Part shown: in pieces, positions 1 to 12,103 of the stretch
How the letters are laid out: every line of letters begins with the position of its first letter
How positions within the stretch are numbered: position 1 is the stretch's first letter
NCBI GenBank assembly: GCA_024867545.1
Contig: JANFNE010000005.1
Span: forward strand, 868,001 to 932,000
Reading direction: 5' to 3'
DNA: 64,000 nucleotides
From: Phytopythium helicoides
Taxonomy: Eukaryota > Oomycota > Peronosporomycetes > Pythiales > Pythiaceae
Made by a program: the position numbers and the translations under genes
The notes under the pieces: model-generated
What the model was told of the DNA's origin: nothing
Database searches by the model: none
Seen by the model: only the letters and a program-made list of their open reading frames with translations

Positions 1-1097
1 AGAGTTCCCTTGCGCGTAGTGCTCGTCCTCGGCGGCAGCGTAGGCTGCCGGCTCTTGCTCCTGGGAGTAGCAATCGTAGGGCTCGACATCCTTGCTGTCC
101 AGGTCGTGGCGGCTGTCGAAAAGCGAGTCGATCTTCTGCGTCATGAGGAAGCACAAGGTGGTCGCTGCTGCTGCGATGTATTCCTGGTCGACCGGGTCGC
201 TGGCTCCGTGTTCCAGCTTCCGGATTTTTTTCCGGGAGATGCGCTTGGGGCTGCGCTGGATGTTGTCATCCAGGTACATTTCTTGCCTCCGGTCGGGCGA
301 GGGCGTCATGGAGTTACTGGGCTCGGCGTCGGACGAGGACTCGGCGCGACCCTGCGTGGCCATGTAGACACCTCCGTCGGCCTTGCCCTGCTGCTTCTTC
401 TCGGCCTTGAGCTTGGCAACCTTGAGCAGGTACTTTTGCGCGTGCGTGCGCACCTGCGTGACGGACCTGGTGCGCACAACCTGCTGCACGCGCTTCCACT
501 TGTGTCCGTGCACGCGGAAGCCCTCTAGGAAGCGCTCGTGCTCGTCTGCGGTCCATCGGCCGCCGCGGATAGAGCTGCCGAGCTCCTCCTCCTGCTCGTT
601 CTCCTCCTCGTCCACGGGCGCGGGGGCGATGCGTCTGCCCGAGGCGCTGTTGGCCTTGGATGGTGTGGCCTCCGGCGACCTGTCCTGGCCAGATTGGCTC
701 TGCTGCGGAGTCTGCTGCTGCTGGCTGCTGTACTCGTAGCCGTCGGCGCTGTCGTTCAGGATGGAGCGGTCTCCGCCCGCGTGCAGCGGCTCGCTCTGGG
801 CCAGCGGCTTGCTGAAGCTGTGCAGCGCCGGCAGGCTGAACTTGGGCAGCGGCAGCGCCGGCGCGGGCGCTCCGCTGCCGCTGGCGGCCCCACTGGGCCG
901 GTTGAGGATGCTGGCGAGTCCGAAGCCGCCAGTCGCGCGCCAGGGCTCCTCCTGCGGCCAGACCGACACGAGCGTGAGCCTCTCTCCACGCCCGACAAGG
1001 TCAGCACCACCCGATAGCAGAAACGTACGCGCTTGAAGAGCGAGCCCATCGCGAAGTTCTCCTTGGCCGCGTCGGCGTCGCCGGCGTCGCGCTCCAT
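1..1097 (-). CDS. Myb-like (SHAQKYF-type) transcription factor, 3' end cut off
   Basis: Likely nuclear DNA-binding regulator with one Myb repeat. Exon 1 is 1097-1029, intron 1028-952 (GTACGT...CCGCAG), exon 2 runs from 951 off the left edge. The ATG gives MERDAGDADAAKENFAMGS, and the join is phase 0. After a Q/P/S-rich stretch and an acidic EEENEQEEE run comes the repeat: GGRWTADEHERFLEGF, then HGHKWKRVQQVV, then VRTHAQKYLLKV. The last segment is the SHAQKYF helix with T/HAQKYL in place of SHAQKYF. A basic RKKIRK segment follows. No stop interrupts exon 2. One-repeat Mybs of this class are expanded in oomycetes; the target genes cannot be read from sequence. The 3' end lies outside the window. 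Confidence 0.85.
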
Positions 1098-3308
1098 GGC
1101 GCGGGGGCGCTCCGATCTAGGAATGGCAGGCCTGCAGCCGAGCGGTCAGTGAGATCTACGGTAGCCGTACTGCATGTCGCGCGGGGATTTCGGGTCGCTC
1201 GCCGGATGGATTCACTTCGCGAGCCCGCCCTCTCGCCCGATGTGTGTGTGTGTAGCACACGGGCGAGGGACCCCGAGCCCCAACTATCCATACCGTACGC
1301 ATCACGCGCGCCGCGCATACACATGGGCGTCGGCGTGCACGCGACGTCGAGCTCCCCCGCGACGAACGAGCACGAGCAGGGACGTACCGGAAGGCGGCGG
1401 CGACGGCAGCGGCGACGGCGATCGTCGGTCTTTTCGCTTCTGGCCGGCGGTGATCTTGTCGGCTCGCGGAGGGCGCTTCCCCCTCGGGAGCAGCAGCCTC
1501 GCCCCCCTTTCTTTCCTGCGCATACTCGGCGCCAGTCAAAAACTTACCGTACCGATACGTGTCGACACCGTGTCACAACGGAGAACCGAGCCAAGTTGAT
1601 GATTCAGTTTTCTGGGCGGGGACGACTTGGGTTCAGTATGCAAGCGTGGATAGGGCATGGGTAGGGTTCGTGGGAACAGAGCCGGGACCGAGAACTGTGC
1701 GCAGCCGGAGCAGCGCGCGCGGTTGGCTGCGCACCGGGCTCCGGACCGGAGGGAGCGGCGAGGTCGTCGCGTCGTGACCCAGGGGTAGGAAGATCGCTTC
1801 GGGATCATCACCTCGCCTGTGTACGGCTGCAGCCCGTGAGTGAGTGAGTGTCGGCTGCTGGATCTTGATCTCGAGATCGATCCACTGGCGGGGTGAGATT
1901 TTACCGTATCGCTGCTTCGCGCATGCAGCAAATCCCGGCCGTCGGTCGTCCTTGGCTTTTTTGCACGGATCGGGCCGATGTCCCAGCAGCGAGTCTGGCT
2001 GGCTAGCTGACTGGCAGTTACACCGATCGATTCTCAGAAAGCACACACGTCATTGGCGATCCAATGTGGCGAGAACGAAACTCGCGGGCGGCGGCGGCGG
2101 TGGGGGCGGCATAGAGACAGTCCGCGGCAGTCACTCGGGTCGTTGTAAGGTTGCGCTGCACAGCTCAGAGCGCAGCCTCACTTTTTGGCGGACGGGGCGA
2201 TCCAGCCAGGCAGGCACGGCTCGGCAGCTCCCGCTTACGCGCCGCGCGCGCTCTCTTGGCGGGCCGGGCGGTGGTATTGGATACATTAGTACTACACATC
2301 TGCGCATCGTGGAGGAGCGGCGGTGGCCCTCCAAGATTGCGGCGACGCCGGCAGCAGCTGGGCTGTCCAGTTTGGAGAGCCTGGCCGGGGCGGCGCCGAG
2401 CGCTGCGCTGCTGCTGCACGACGTGCCTGCTGCACTCACGCGTCCGAGCTTGTCTCCGAAAGGTACAGTACAAACCTACACTTGGGATACACACCAAAGG
2501 ATCCCGTGCCGGCCGAGAAGCCAGGCCACGCACCTGATACACAGCCGCGCGCAGAGCCCGGCCGGGGTGATGCCCCGAGAAAAGATAAGCCTCTCGGCGC
2601 GCTGATTGGCCCGCCGCAAGAGAGCGGGTAGGGCAGGCGCCATTACATACAGCGCCAAAGCTCAACTCGAAAAGTATCTTGTCGAAAGAGAGCGCGGGCC
2701 AGTTCGTGGCGGCTCGAGGCACCGCCCCCCGCGAAAACCGATGGAGGACGTCGGCGGCTTTCGCAGTGCTGCGCGGCGCCGGCGAGGATGGGGGGGCTTG
2801 GCTGCTCGCCAGCCAAATTTCTCACTTGCTCATGTTGTTCGCTTTTTTCCCAACCGGAGCCAACTTTTTTCAGTCGCGACGACTGGAAGCCAGAGCAGCC
2901 GTGGTCGAAAAAGTATCTCTGCGGCGCCGTCCGTTTGCTTGGCTGTTTGCGTGCTGGCTGGCTGCACGGAGCAGTAAAAGCGGGAGTGGTCCATTCCCGC
3001 CGAGCGTTCGTTCGATCGTGTGGCCCCTTGCGCGAGCCTTGGCTGGTCGACCGATCGAAACAGCGCGCGCCGCGGGTACATACCGTACGTTTCGAGCGGT
3101 GTACACTGTATGGGTTGCCTGGTTGTCGGGCAGACCAGCCACCCCATACAGCCCGCAAGTACAAATTTCGAACCTTTCCCCCGCACATCTGCGTGCGCCA
3201 CACCACCGAACGCTACGGTACGGCCCTTCGCTCCGCCAATCAGCGCGCGCGCCGCCGTATCTTCCAATCTTAGAGAGCCGCGATCATCACTCCGCCGTCC
3301 TCGGGCTC
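1098..3308. other. 2.2 kb spacer between divergent genes, no supported gene
   Basis: The stretch holds only GC-rich overlapping open frames on both strands. None shows a recognisable domain or a convincing splice pattern. It is the upstream region of both the Myb gene (-) and the gene at 3309 (+), so it should contain both promoters. It is by far the longest spacer in the window. A non-coding RNA or a rapidly evolving small gene cannot be excluded. Confidence 0.5.
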
Positions 3309-4283
3309 ATGTTCGCCGTCTCACTGCCAGCCCACGCCATGGACCACGCGGCCGCCACGGCCTTTGACCGCGAGAAGCGCGTCTACAAGGACGCCTACGT
3401 CGAGAGCTTCCGCCAGGTGAGCGAGTCCTGTCCCCCTCCCTACCCGCTGCCTGCTGCTCAGGAGCTCAGCCTCTCGTCGCAGGTGCGCTACTTCCCCGCG
3501 CTCGCGTCGCTGGGCGTCGCTGGCCGAGCGCAGGGTGCAAGTATCGTTCTGGTCCAGGAGCCGGCGCCTAAGCAGCGCTCGGACGGCCGGAAGGCGCGCT
3601 CGCGGCCGCTGGAGGCCGTCGCCAGCCGCTTGCTGCCTCCAGACCCGGTGAGAGACCTCCGCGATGCTACGGTCGGGATGTGCAGCTACTGATCAAAGTG
3701 TGGACCGTAACGCAGCTCGAGGAGGTGTTCGAGAGCGGACCAGCCCCGCTGGCTAGCTTCCGCAGCGCGATCTTGTGCAAGCACAGCAAGGCCAGGGCCG
3801 AAAGGGAGGCCAACTCGCCAAAGAGCTCAGTCAAAGAGGACAAGAACGACCGCTACGGCTTGTCGGCGGTGAGTGACAACGGGCTCTTAATACTTGGGAT
3901 GAACTGACTGGGGCGAGTGAGAGCAGCCAGCGGTGTTTAAGCCGGCAAGCGCGGTCGAAGCCAAGGCAGCCATTGAGCGCAAAATCACGTACGACGGACA
4001 GGAATTCCGCGATGCAGCGTACCAAAGCCGCAAGGTGGAGTAACATTGATCGCTCGCAATTGGTCGCTGGAGAGCTAATGTTTGTGATGTCACATAGTTC
4101 ACGCCGCGGGCTGGGGCGACAGATTGGCAGTACAACAATCCCGCGATGGCCAGGAAAGAGCTCCACGGCAAGGCGTTCCTGCACGAACCACCAGAGGGCT
4201 CGATCAAGGCTGATCGCAAGTACACCCAGGAGTTCATCCGCATGAATATGAAGGCGTCCCAACAGCAGCATGAACATCAATAA
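3309..4283 (+). CDS. unidentified conserved-looking protein, 5 exons
   Basis: Product not recognised. Proposed exons: 3309-3416, 3483-3647, 3686-3868, 3927-4034 and 4098-4283, all phase 0, giving about 249 aa. The frame begins MFAVSLPAHAMDHAAATAF (a second ATG at 3339 is possible) and ends MNMKASQQQHEHQ. The C-terminal third is charged and aromatic (KITYDGQEFRDAAYQSRK, TDWQYNNPAMARKEL), with no transmembrane segment or signal peptide. Intron 2 would be only 38 nt, which is suspiciously short, so the middle of the model may be wrong. Intron 1 (66 nt) is open in frame and could be retained. The stop lies 35 bp from the stop of the convergent gene at 4319. Confidence 0.55.
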
Positions 4284-4318
4284 TATAAGAGCTAGAAGCT
4301 TTTATTCAATATCGCCGC

Positions 4319-6531
4319 TCATGATGCGTTTTCCGGGATTCCGAAGACCCCGCGTGAAACGAGCTCATGCAAAAGGAACTAGGAACAAACCTTGTCAAAC
4401 CAATGACAAACGATGGTAGTCACAGTACTCTCCAAACGTACATCCTCTGCAGACTCGATCCGACGCCGCAATTCTTGAGGATACTGGAACTCAGGCCACC
4501 ACGTTGGAGGTTGCGATGAATCCCGAACTTCCTTCTTGTGCAATCGCAACTAGAGAAACCATAAGTCGTGCTAGTAAACATAGAAAATAGTCGTTCCCTG
4601 ATGGCCAGACGTACCGCTGCTTGTATCGACCGCCCGCCGGATAGTCTTCGATCTTGAACGATGACAAGTCCGAGATCCTCCGCTTTATCGACCAGCGTAT
4701 CGTTCAGCAGGAACGGGTTCATCTCGAACGGAAACTCTTCGCCATACCACTCAACGAGCTCCCTCAGGTCTCCGAAAAAATCAAGCGAGCGAGCCACCTA
4801 CGTTGGATTTGTGTAAGCATATCCCCCACAAGCAAATTTTGAGACTGGTTGACGTACCGTGTGTGTAAAGTCCTTCCCATTCCAGACGAAAGAAACTGCC
4901 CGAGCTGCTTTTCCTCCTAAAGCTACTTGCCGTTGTTTCCACGCACGTACAGCCTCCAGTGTATCGGCTGTAACCTCGGCAAGCTCCTTCATAGCGCCAC
5001 CAAAGTCGTCAAATGCATGAAATCTGTCTCGATACAGAACTGCCATAGCGTATTTCTTGCAGCATGCTCTCACAGTCGCGCAAGTGTGAGCAAGTGCCCG
5101 ATCATATGCTACCATACAATCTGCTGCAGCTTGAAACAGTTTGTCAATTTGTTGGCGCTCCAGTACTTGCCGTGAAGATAACGAAGATGAAGGTGGCCGA
5201 ATAATCAGAGGGCGGCTGCGTGATCGCGGTCGAGGCTCCAGTACATCGATATCCAGTGACCAAATGGTACTTTTAACCGGATTAACTACAGAAGTATGGG
5301 AAACTAGATCGCAGTTAACCTGCGAGTTCCAAGGTTCTCGCTGAGATTTCTTTGCCTCGATCTAGACATCAAAGTTAGCTACAGTCACTCAGCAAACAAC
5401 GCATCATTTTGATTTCTTACCTCTTTCAAGCGGTCAACTTCGTCTTCAAATGACGATGTATTGAGCCATCGGTCGCGAAGCTTGTCAAACTCTACATTTC
5501 TTGCATCCATCTGCTCTGTGAGTGGACAACGTAGATATTTGAATGGCACATGTCGAGCTCGCTCACAGTCTCCATCAAGGAACTCAACATGTGCGGTCCG
5601 CAAGTAACTGTCTACGAATGTAATTCTGCAAGGAAACCACTGCGAATGCTTGACAGCACGAGTGGCACCGCCATCAAGGCGGCGATAGCAGCATTCAACG
5701 CAGGCTCCCACTTCGAGTCCTTTTTCGCAGTGGACTTTGTTGAAGACATTTTCTACCTCGCTTTTCATCGCTGACACCATCAATTTTTGTGTGTCGGCGG
5801 GAAGTCTGCGAGCCTGCTGTATGCTTAGCTCCATAACCTCCTCTTCCAACTCACGCTGCCGCTTCGCTGCCTCGTATTCTGCATCCTCTTGCTGTCTTTG
5901 TGCAGCTGCTTGACGAATCTGCTGCTCTCGCAGCGCCCGAGCCTCCTCACTGCGATAATACCGAACCTTTTTCGGCACAAATAGTTAGCAGGTCTTCAGG
6001 TGTCTAGCTGCAAATGCCTCGAGTTACATGCACCTTATGTAGAGAGGACAAGTCGAGGTGTTCCTTAGCCACCTTGATTACACTCTCGTCGGCGTGAAGC
6101 ATCGCGCGACTGTATTGAAACTCAAGCAGGGAGAAATACTCCGGGGCTTGGCGCCAAATGCTCAGCGCTATAGCTGTGGCCCAGAGCTTACCCGATATAC
6201 CGTTGACAGGCTCAGGAGCCACCCCGTTGAGGACAAAGCGAAACGCGTCCGTGAACTTCCAGCTACCGTCTGATTCTTGTAGCTCCAGTAGAGCTGCAAC
6301 ATGTTCTGGAAGTTGGCGATCACCATCTTCGAGCCTACTATCGGATTGAGAACGTGTCATTTGCGTTTGCTTGTTTTGATCAGCATTGCTTGCTGCCAGC
6401 TTTTCTTTGACAAGTTGAACAGGATCGTGAGGGACAATGTGCACCTCACCATCCGCAAACACCACATCAGCCGACACAGATCGGCCAAATGCACGGTAAA
6501 AGTCCTCGAATTTGTACGCGCTTCCACGCAT
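4319..6531 (-). CDS. large coiled-coil protein with Tudor-like segment, function unknown
   Basis: Exons: 6531-6034, 5966-5421, 5361-4858, 4797-4615, 4549-4442 and 4378-4319, about 630 aa. The first exon holds LPEHVAALLELQESDGSW and LWATAIALSIW, which resemble the C-terminal tail seen after VWA/PARP4-type proteins. Exon 2 opens with an E/R/Q-rich coiled coil (EEARALREQQIRQAAAQRQ). A Tudor-like stretch follows (QWFPCRITFVDSYLRTAHVE, LDGDCERARHVPFKYLR). Exons 3-4 contain VSFVWNGKDFTHT and EWYGEEFPFEMNPFLLND, a pairing I recall from large uncharacterised protist proteins. One extra base near 4668 breaks exon 4, and the exon 4/5 phase is off by one base, so another indel or a different donor is likely there. 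No function is assigned. Confidence 0.6.
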
Positions 6532-6563
6532 GAATACTTGTGTGAGCTCAGGAGAGGTGTAAG

Positions 6564-6573
6564 GTATTTATAC
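6564..6573 (-). promoter_or_regulatory. TATA-like box upstream of the 6531 start
   Basis: On the minus strand the sequence reads GTATAAATAC, ending about 33 bases before the ATG at 6531. TATA elements are uncommon in oomycete promoters, which usually use an initiator. The match is exact, but its function is only inferred. Confidence 0.3.
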
Positions 6574-7638
6574 TCGAACACGAAGAAGTGCACACAACAC
6601 GAGTTTGGGATTCCATACCATAGCAGCTACATCTAACTAGATCACGGCGACTAGAGTCTTATCAACTGCATACGCCTGTGATACCCCGCTATAGTTCGGA
6701 AAGATGCTGGCTTGCCGCGCATGTCGACCGAAGTTACGAAGATGCGCCCTCTCGATGGCGCTCTCGTGCTGGAGTCGTCAAGTTGTACGTCTCCCGCGTG
6801 ACTTGGTTTTCACTAGCGCACGACACTCGCTCATTGATGCAGCTTTCGAGCGTGGCTGGGCAGCAGCAGACAGACGCAGCTTGGTTTTCGCAAACGTCCG
6901 ATGGAGCTGCCGCTTGAGCCACCGTGAAGATCTTGAGCCTGGACGAGCAGCTGAAGCCGAGGCGAGGTGTTTGGATTTCTCGAATGCCTGGATCCAGCTG
7001 ACGCTGATCTGCTCTTGATTACGAGAGGGTGAGTCTTCGCTTTGGTCTTCTCGCGCGATGGATCCTCAAGCGTGTGGCCCTGGGTCGTGATCCGCGGAGA
7101 GCAGTCGCTTGAGCTCCATCTTGAAACTTGCCAACTGAGGAGAAGAGAGCTTGGCGTCGAATGGCTCGCCCTCGCATGTTGAAGCCCTCACGTCTCGATG
7201 ACATTCCTCCCTTTTTTCTTGCAAAGTGTATTTGAAGCAAGATGAACAAGGAGGGATGGCACCCTCTACATTCTCACGGTCTTGTGGGCATCCAGACTTC
7301 GACACTTGCATTGCAAAGAGGAACAGAGCGAGGAGACAGCCTTGAGAACCTGAGCGTTGGCATCCACGACGCAACCAATGAGCGCGCGGCGAAGCTGGAG
7401 ATATCTTGCAGGTCGACTCGAACGCGTCGACACCTAGAGAGTCTTCATTACGCCCAAATTCTGGCTGTCTCTCCATGCAAATGTAGATCCATACTCGAGG
7501 TGATCTTGCTCGAACATCTCCTCGAGTACATCGATGAACATTCACACCAAGTTGATCGATCATGGCGCGAATGTGAACTCTCATGGAGGTATTGGGACTC
7601 TATGCAAAACGACAAGCCCTGCTACCGACGAATCCGTG
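6574..7638. other. 1.06 kb spacer with a possible degraded ankyrin-repeat remnant
   Basis: No complete gene is supported. On the + strand near 7534 the frame reads HTKLIDHGANVNSHGG, which matches the ankyrin consensus (LL..GA.VN...G), but the frame gives no flanking repeats. A minus-strand frame at 7066-7584 (172 codons, ATG start, ends LLSADHDPGPHA) is the longest ATG-started frame, yet it has no recognisable domain. The region may hold a decayed gene. Confidence 0.3.
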
Positions 7639-9625
7639 TCAAACATCTTCAAAGCGAAGCGCGTGAAGCTGAGCGGCCGAAAAGTTGCGCCAGAGTGCGT
7701 ACACGACTCCGATGATCGTGAAAACGGCGACGAGTATGGCAGGGACGAGGGTGAAGAAGACATCGATGGCGATGTAGCCGAGGAGCACGACAGGAAGAAG
7801 CAGTCCAGCGCAGAGCAGTGCCAACGAGCCTGGAACTATAAAAAAAAGGTCAGAAGTCATCCAAGTTGGATCCATGTGCAAGGTCACTTACCCTTGTAAG
7901 GCCGATGCACGTGCTTATGCGAGTATCGAAGCTTGATAAATGCAAAGATGATGAGCAACTCGTAGAATGCCGAGAGCGCGTTTGTCATGCTCTGGATCAC
8001 GTCAAAGTCGAATTTGATCAAGACAAGAATGATGACGAAGCTTGCAAGAATTGAGTTGTGCGGTGTGTCGAAGCGCTTGTTCCGTCTGCATTAGCATCAG
8101 ACACGAACAGTGGCTCAGTAATGCACTATCTGAAAAGAGTTGCGAGTTCCGACGTACGCTTTGAAAAATGCTGGTGCTAGCCCACATTCGGCCATACCCA
8201 AGAGTTGAAACGAGTCGCAGAATAGCTCTGCGATGAACTGCCCAGCATTGCTCACGAATGTCGCGATGACGATCCAAGTGACCAAGAACTCGCCGCCAAT
8301 TGCCCTTGAGATGCTGGAAAACGAGCCGTCATCCCAAGTCGTCCAGCTTGGAGAGTTCTTGACAGTTGATCCGATCAGAGGTAGCAAATATGTCAGTGCG
8401 ATAAGGAGCGCCGAAACCAACATGGCACGAGGATATGTGCGACCAGGGTTTGCCACTTCGCCACCGAAGGATGACATCGCAACAGCACCGTTATAGTTCC
8501 AGAACAATGTGTTGATCAGACCCGACCAGTCAATCTGTGAAAATGGCACACGTATTAGTCAGACGCGACGAAGTGCAAAAACTGCAGTGATGACCTTACA
8601 TCGACACTGCCGCTCATGCTGATAACGTTGTTATCGCCGTCGTATACGATGTCAGACCGACGAATTTCTCCCAGTTGCTCCCAGTGGTTGCCTGCGACCA
8701 TGCCCCAAATGCTCATGACCAAAAATGGAGCCATCACGAAGACAGACATGACTACCATCCCTGTCCCTATCATGCGGACGCCGAGGAGATTGGGAAGAGT
8801 CAACACCGCTGCGATCGCAGCCTTGACAAGGTACCGAGTCAGGGGTGTACCAAATTCGCCGTACGCGTCTGTAAACGTTGAAACAGCAAGTGCTGGATAC
8901 AAGGCGTTATCGACAACCCCGGACACCCATGCCCAGTAGCCAGTCTGGAAACCCCAGAACGGACCGAAGGCTTCGAGCACCCACACGGTATAGCCACCTA
9001 TCAGGGTGGGAAGTTAGCCATGATTAATGCTTGGTATGCACCAAACGAACCATCTTCAGGGTAAGCTGTACTGAGCTCGGCAGTAATAAGCGCAATCGGG
9101 ATGCTCCAAATGAAAGGGAAGAGCACCATCATGATAATCCCAACCAGAGGACCCCCAGCTTTATCATTCCACGAGCATCGCATTGGTCAGACTTCTCAAG
9201 CCCGTATCATAAGGTAATAGGAAAAGCTGGGACATTACACGCCATGACGGACTCGGAGCCGATCGGGCCACCGCTCACCTACAGTTCATATGAGAGAGAG
9301 AGTCCATGTTAGCACTTGCTGGATCGAGAATCACATGCTCACAACACGACCATACCGAGAAGTAGCAAAGGCCGATGATAGAAAGCGTACCGAGCACTCG
9401 ATGGCTCTGGTCCTTGACGATGGACAGGTGCGAGAGGCGCGATCCATGGCTAATGTAGCTACTGGTGGCTGGATCCAAGCTGAGGAGTTCTCGTGCTCAG
9501 CATCTGGGAAATCCGAGTAGTTGAACAACTACAACAATAACAACAACAACAACTAACCGTGAAAGGTGGGGCGTGGTTTGAACATGCTCGAAGGCAGTTG
9601 ACTTGGGCGTCTGGATCGCTTCCAT
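7639..9625 (-). CDS. APC-superfamily amino acid/polyamine permease, copy 1
   Basis: Multi-pass plasma- or endomembrane transporter of the amino acid-polyamine-organocation superfamily, closest in style to LAT/PUT-type permeases. Exons: 9625-9558, 9479-9356, 9278-9239, 9158-9051, 8997-8600, 8534-8158, 8085-7892 and 7835-7639, joined in frame to 501 aa. The start [19 protein letters not shown] aligns with both downstream paralogues, which fixes exon 1. Hallmarks are [10 protein letters not shown] in TM1, [36 protein letters not shown] and [15 protein letters not shown]. About 12 hydrophobic segments are visible. There is no frameshift. Substrate is not readable; polyamines or neutral amino acids are the usual ligands. 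Confidence 0.9.
9531..9552. repeat. AAC trinucleotide microsatellite
   Basis: Imperfect (AAC/AAT)n run inside intron 1 of permease copy 1, just downstream of its GTTAGT donor on the minus strand. Confidence 0.8.
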
Positions 9626-10153
9626 TTCAAAGGTTTCTTGGCGTCTGATGTGCGTTGCTCCGGTGCAATTTGAGACTGAGGGCTTTTTCTAAACTTTCCG
9701 CCTGGGACAACTTGAAGGTCTGCGCTTGATCCCTTTGCTGCGTTTAACAGAGAAGAGACCGCCGGTTCCATGGCCAAACATGATTGGAGTGACAGCCCTT
9801 GCGTCAAATCTCCCGGCTCATCAAAGAGTCCCGTAATCGCTCGACAACCGATTGCGACGAATATACTGGGTCCATAGCTCGTACACACTAGGCTTTGAAG
9901 TATATATCGGGCGGCTGTCGCCATTCTTGCTGGTTGTAGTTGCTGCTGTAGCTTGTGTCCAAGCAGGTTGCGCAAATCCGCAGCACCAGACTAATTTTCT
10001 GTTGATGCGATGCGTCAAGCCTGTGAGCTATTGATCACGTCACAAAGTTGCTGTGTAAACAGAATATATTGCACTCGTACGCAAAATATGCACTGAACCA
10101 ACAATACAAGAACTGTTTTTTTGCCGAAAGACGGCAACCGGCCAAAGTTCGAG
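9626..10153. other. spacer between permease copies 1 and 2, nothing seen
   Basis: About 530 bp, AT-richer than the genes. It forms the upstream region of copy 1 and the downstream region of copy 2. No coding potential or RNA gene was recognised. Confidence 0.5.
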
Positions 10154-12103
10154 TCAGGAATCCTCGACGCGAAGAGCACGGATTTGCGCCGACGAAAAGT
10201 TACACCAGCGAGCGTAGGCGACTCCAATGACCGTGAACACAGCAACAAGGATGGCTGGCATCAGCGTGAAGAACACGTCGACGGCAATGTACAACAAGAG
10301 AGCGGTCGGAACGACGAGAGCGAGAATCAGCAGCGGCATTGGTCCCGGCACTAACAGTCAAAGAAAGACGGTAAGTGCCTACGGGTCACATCGAAAAAGA
10401 GAAGTGCTAGCGTACCTTTGAATGGACGACGAACATCCTTGTGAGAGTACCGCAGCTTGATGAACGCGAACAGGATCAGCAGCTGATAGAACGCCGACAG
10501 CGCATTCGTCATACTCTGAATATCCTCGAAGTCGAACTTGATGAGGAGGAAGATGATGAGGAGACTGGCGAAGATGGCGTTATGCGGCGTATCAAAGCGC
10601 TTGTTGCGACTGCATATAATTAATAAACGTCAGTTGGAACCGTCCACAATGAGATCAAATCAAAACAAACAATGAACGTACGCCTTGAAGAAGGCCGGAG
10701 CCAGACCGCACTCTGCCATACCCAGCAGCTGGAACGAGTCACAAAACAGCTCGGCGATGTACATACCGGCATTGCTGACGAAGGTGGCAACCACGATCCA
10801 ATTCAGCAGAAATTTGCCTCCGATGGCCTCCGAGATGCTTGAGAACGAGCCGTCTTCCCACGTCGTCCAGTCCGGCGAGTTCATGACGGTAGCACCCACA
10901 AGAGGCAGAATGTAGGTAAGTGCGATCAGCAGCACCGAGATGAGCATCGCACGAGGATACGTGCGTCCCGGATTCGCAACTTCGCCGCCGAAAGACGACA
11001 TGGCCACGGCACCGTTGAAGTTCCAAAAGAGTGTGTTGATGAGAGTTGACCAGTCGATCTAGAAGAGGCACGGAATGGTAAGTCTGATGTCGTCGACGGG
11101 GTTGAACTTGCGAGAGAGGACTTACATCGACGCTACCAGTCATACTGACGACATTGTCGTTGTCATCGTACACAATGTCCGAGCGGCGAATTTCACCAAG
11201 AGCACTCCAGTCGTCGCCCTTGGCCATTCCCCAAAAGCTCATGAGCACGAACGGAACCATCACGAAGATCGACATGGCGATCATCCCGCCGCCAACAATG
11301 CGAATGCCGAAGAGGTTGGGAAGAGTCAAAGCCACTGCGATCGCAGCCTTGACTAGATACTGAGGCACTGGCGTTCCAAAATCACCGTAGGCGTCCGTGA
11401 ACGTCGAAACCGCGAGCGCCGGATAGATGGCGTTGTCGATAACACCGGAAACCCAAGCCCAGTAGCCCGTCTGGAAACCCCAAAAGGGACCGAAGGCTTC
11501 AAGGACCCACACGGTGTAGCCACCTATCACGAAGAGTTAGAGTCGACCGTGAGATTAATGTGGCGTGTTTGGCATATCTTACCGTCCTCGGGAAATGCCG
11601 TGCTGAGCTCAGCCGTGATGTAGGCGATCGGGATGCCCCAAAAGAACGGGAAGAGCAGAAGGAAAATAATGCCCATGAGCGGTCCTCCAGCTGTGAAAAG
11701 CACGATACGTTAGACGACTGGAGCGTTCCACGAAATCCTACAGCAGCACTTACACGACATGACGTACTCGGAGCCGACGGGTCCGCCGCTCACCTGCCAG
11801 CCCAGAGTTCATTAGAGACCAGCAGCAAACTTTCCAAGCGCGAGCGAACGCACCGAGAAGTAGCATAGGCCGATGATGGAGAGCGTGCCGAGCACGCGGT
11901 GGCTCTGGTCCTTGGTGATCGACAGATGCGAGAGTCTCGACTGGCTCACGACGCTTCCTCCAAGCTCGAGCCTGCGCCGCCACCGAGCCCCTCGTCAGCC
12001 TCCTGTTCCGCCCAACCTCCACGCAGCCGGCGCCGCACCTGGACAGCCGCGGGGTCGCGTGCATCTCGAAGGCCGCGTTCTCCTCCATCTTGGGCGTCTG
12101 CAT
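10154..12103 (-). CDS. APC-superfamily amino acid/polyamine permease, copy 2
   Basis: Paralogue of the 7639-9625 gene with identical intron positions and phases. Exons: 12103-12039, 11971-11854, 11793-11754, 11690-11583, 11523-11126, 11058-10682, 10609-10416 and 10350-10154, 498 aa. The four central exons have exactly the same lengths in all three copies (40, 108, 398 and 377 nt), and exon 7 is 194 nt in each. The protein starts [20 protein letters not shown]. It carries the same [24 protein letters not shown] and [14 protein letters not shown] signatures. The cytosolic N-tail is the most divergent part between copies. Frame intact. Confidence 0.9.

Noticed and set aside
1844..3692. Long + strand frames across the spacer, including one open into the 3309 gene
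   Set aside because: Upstream part is GC-biased low-information sequence; the recognisable start is the ATG at 3309.
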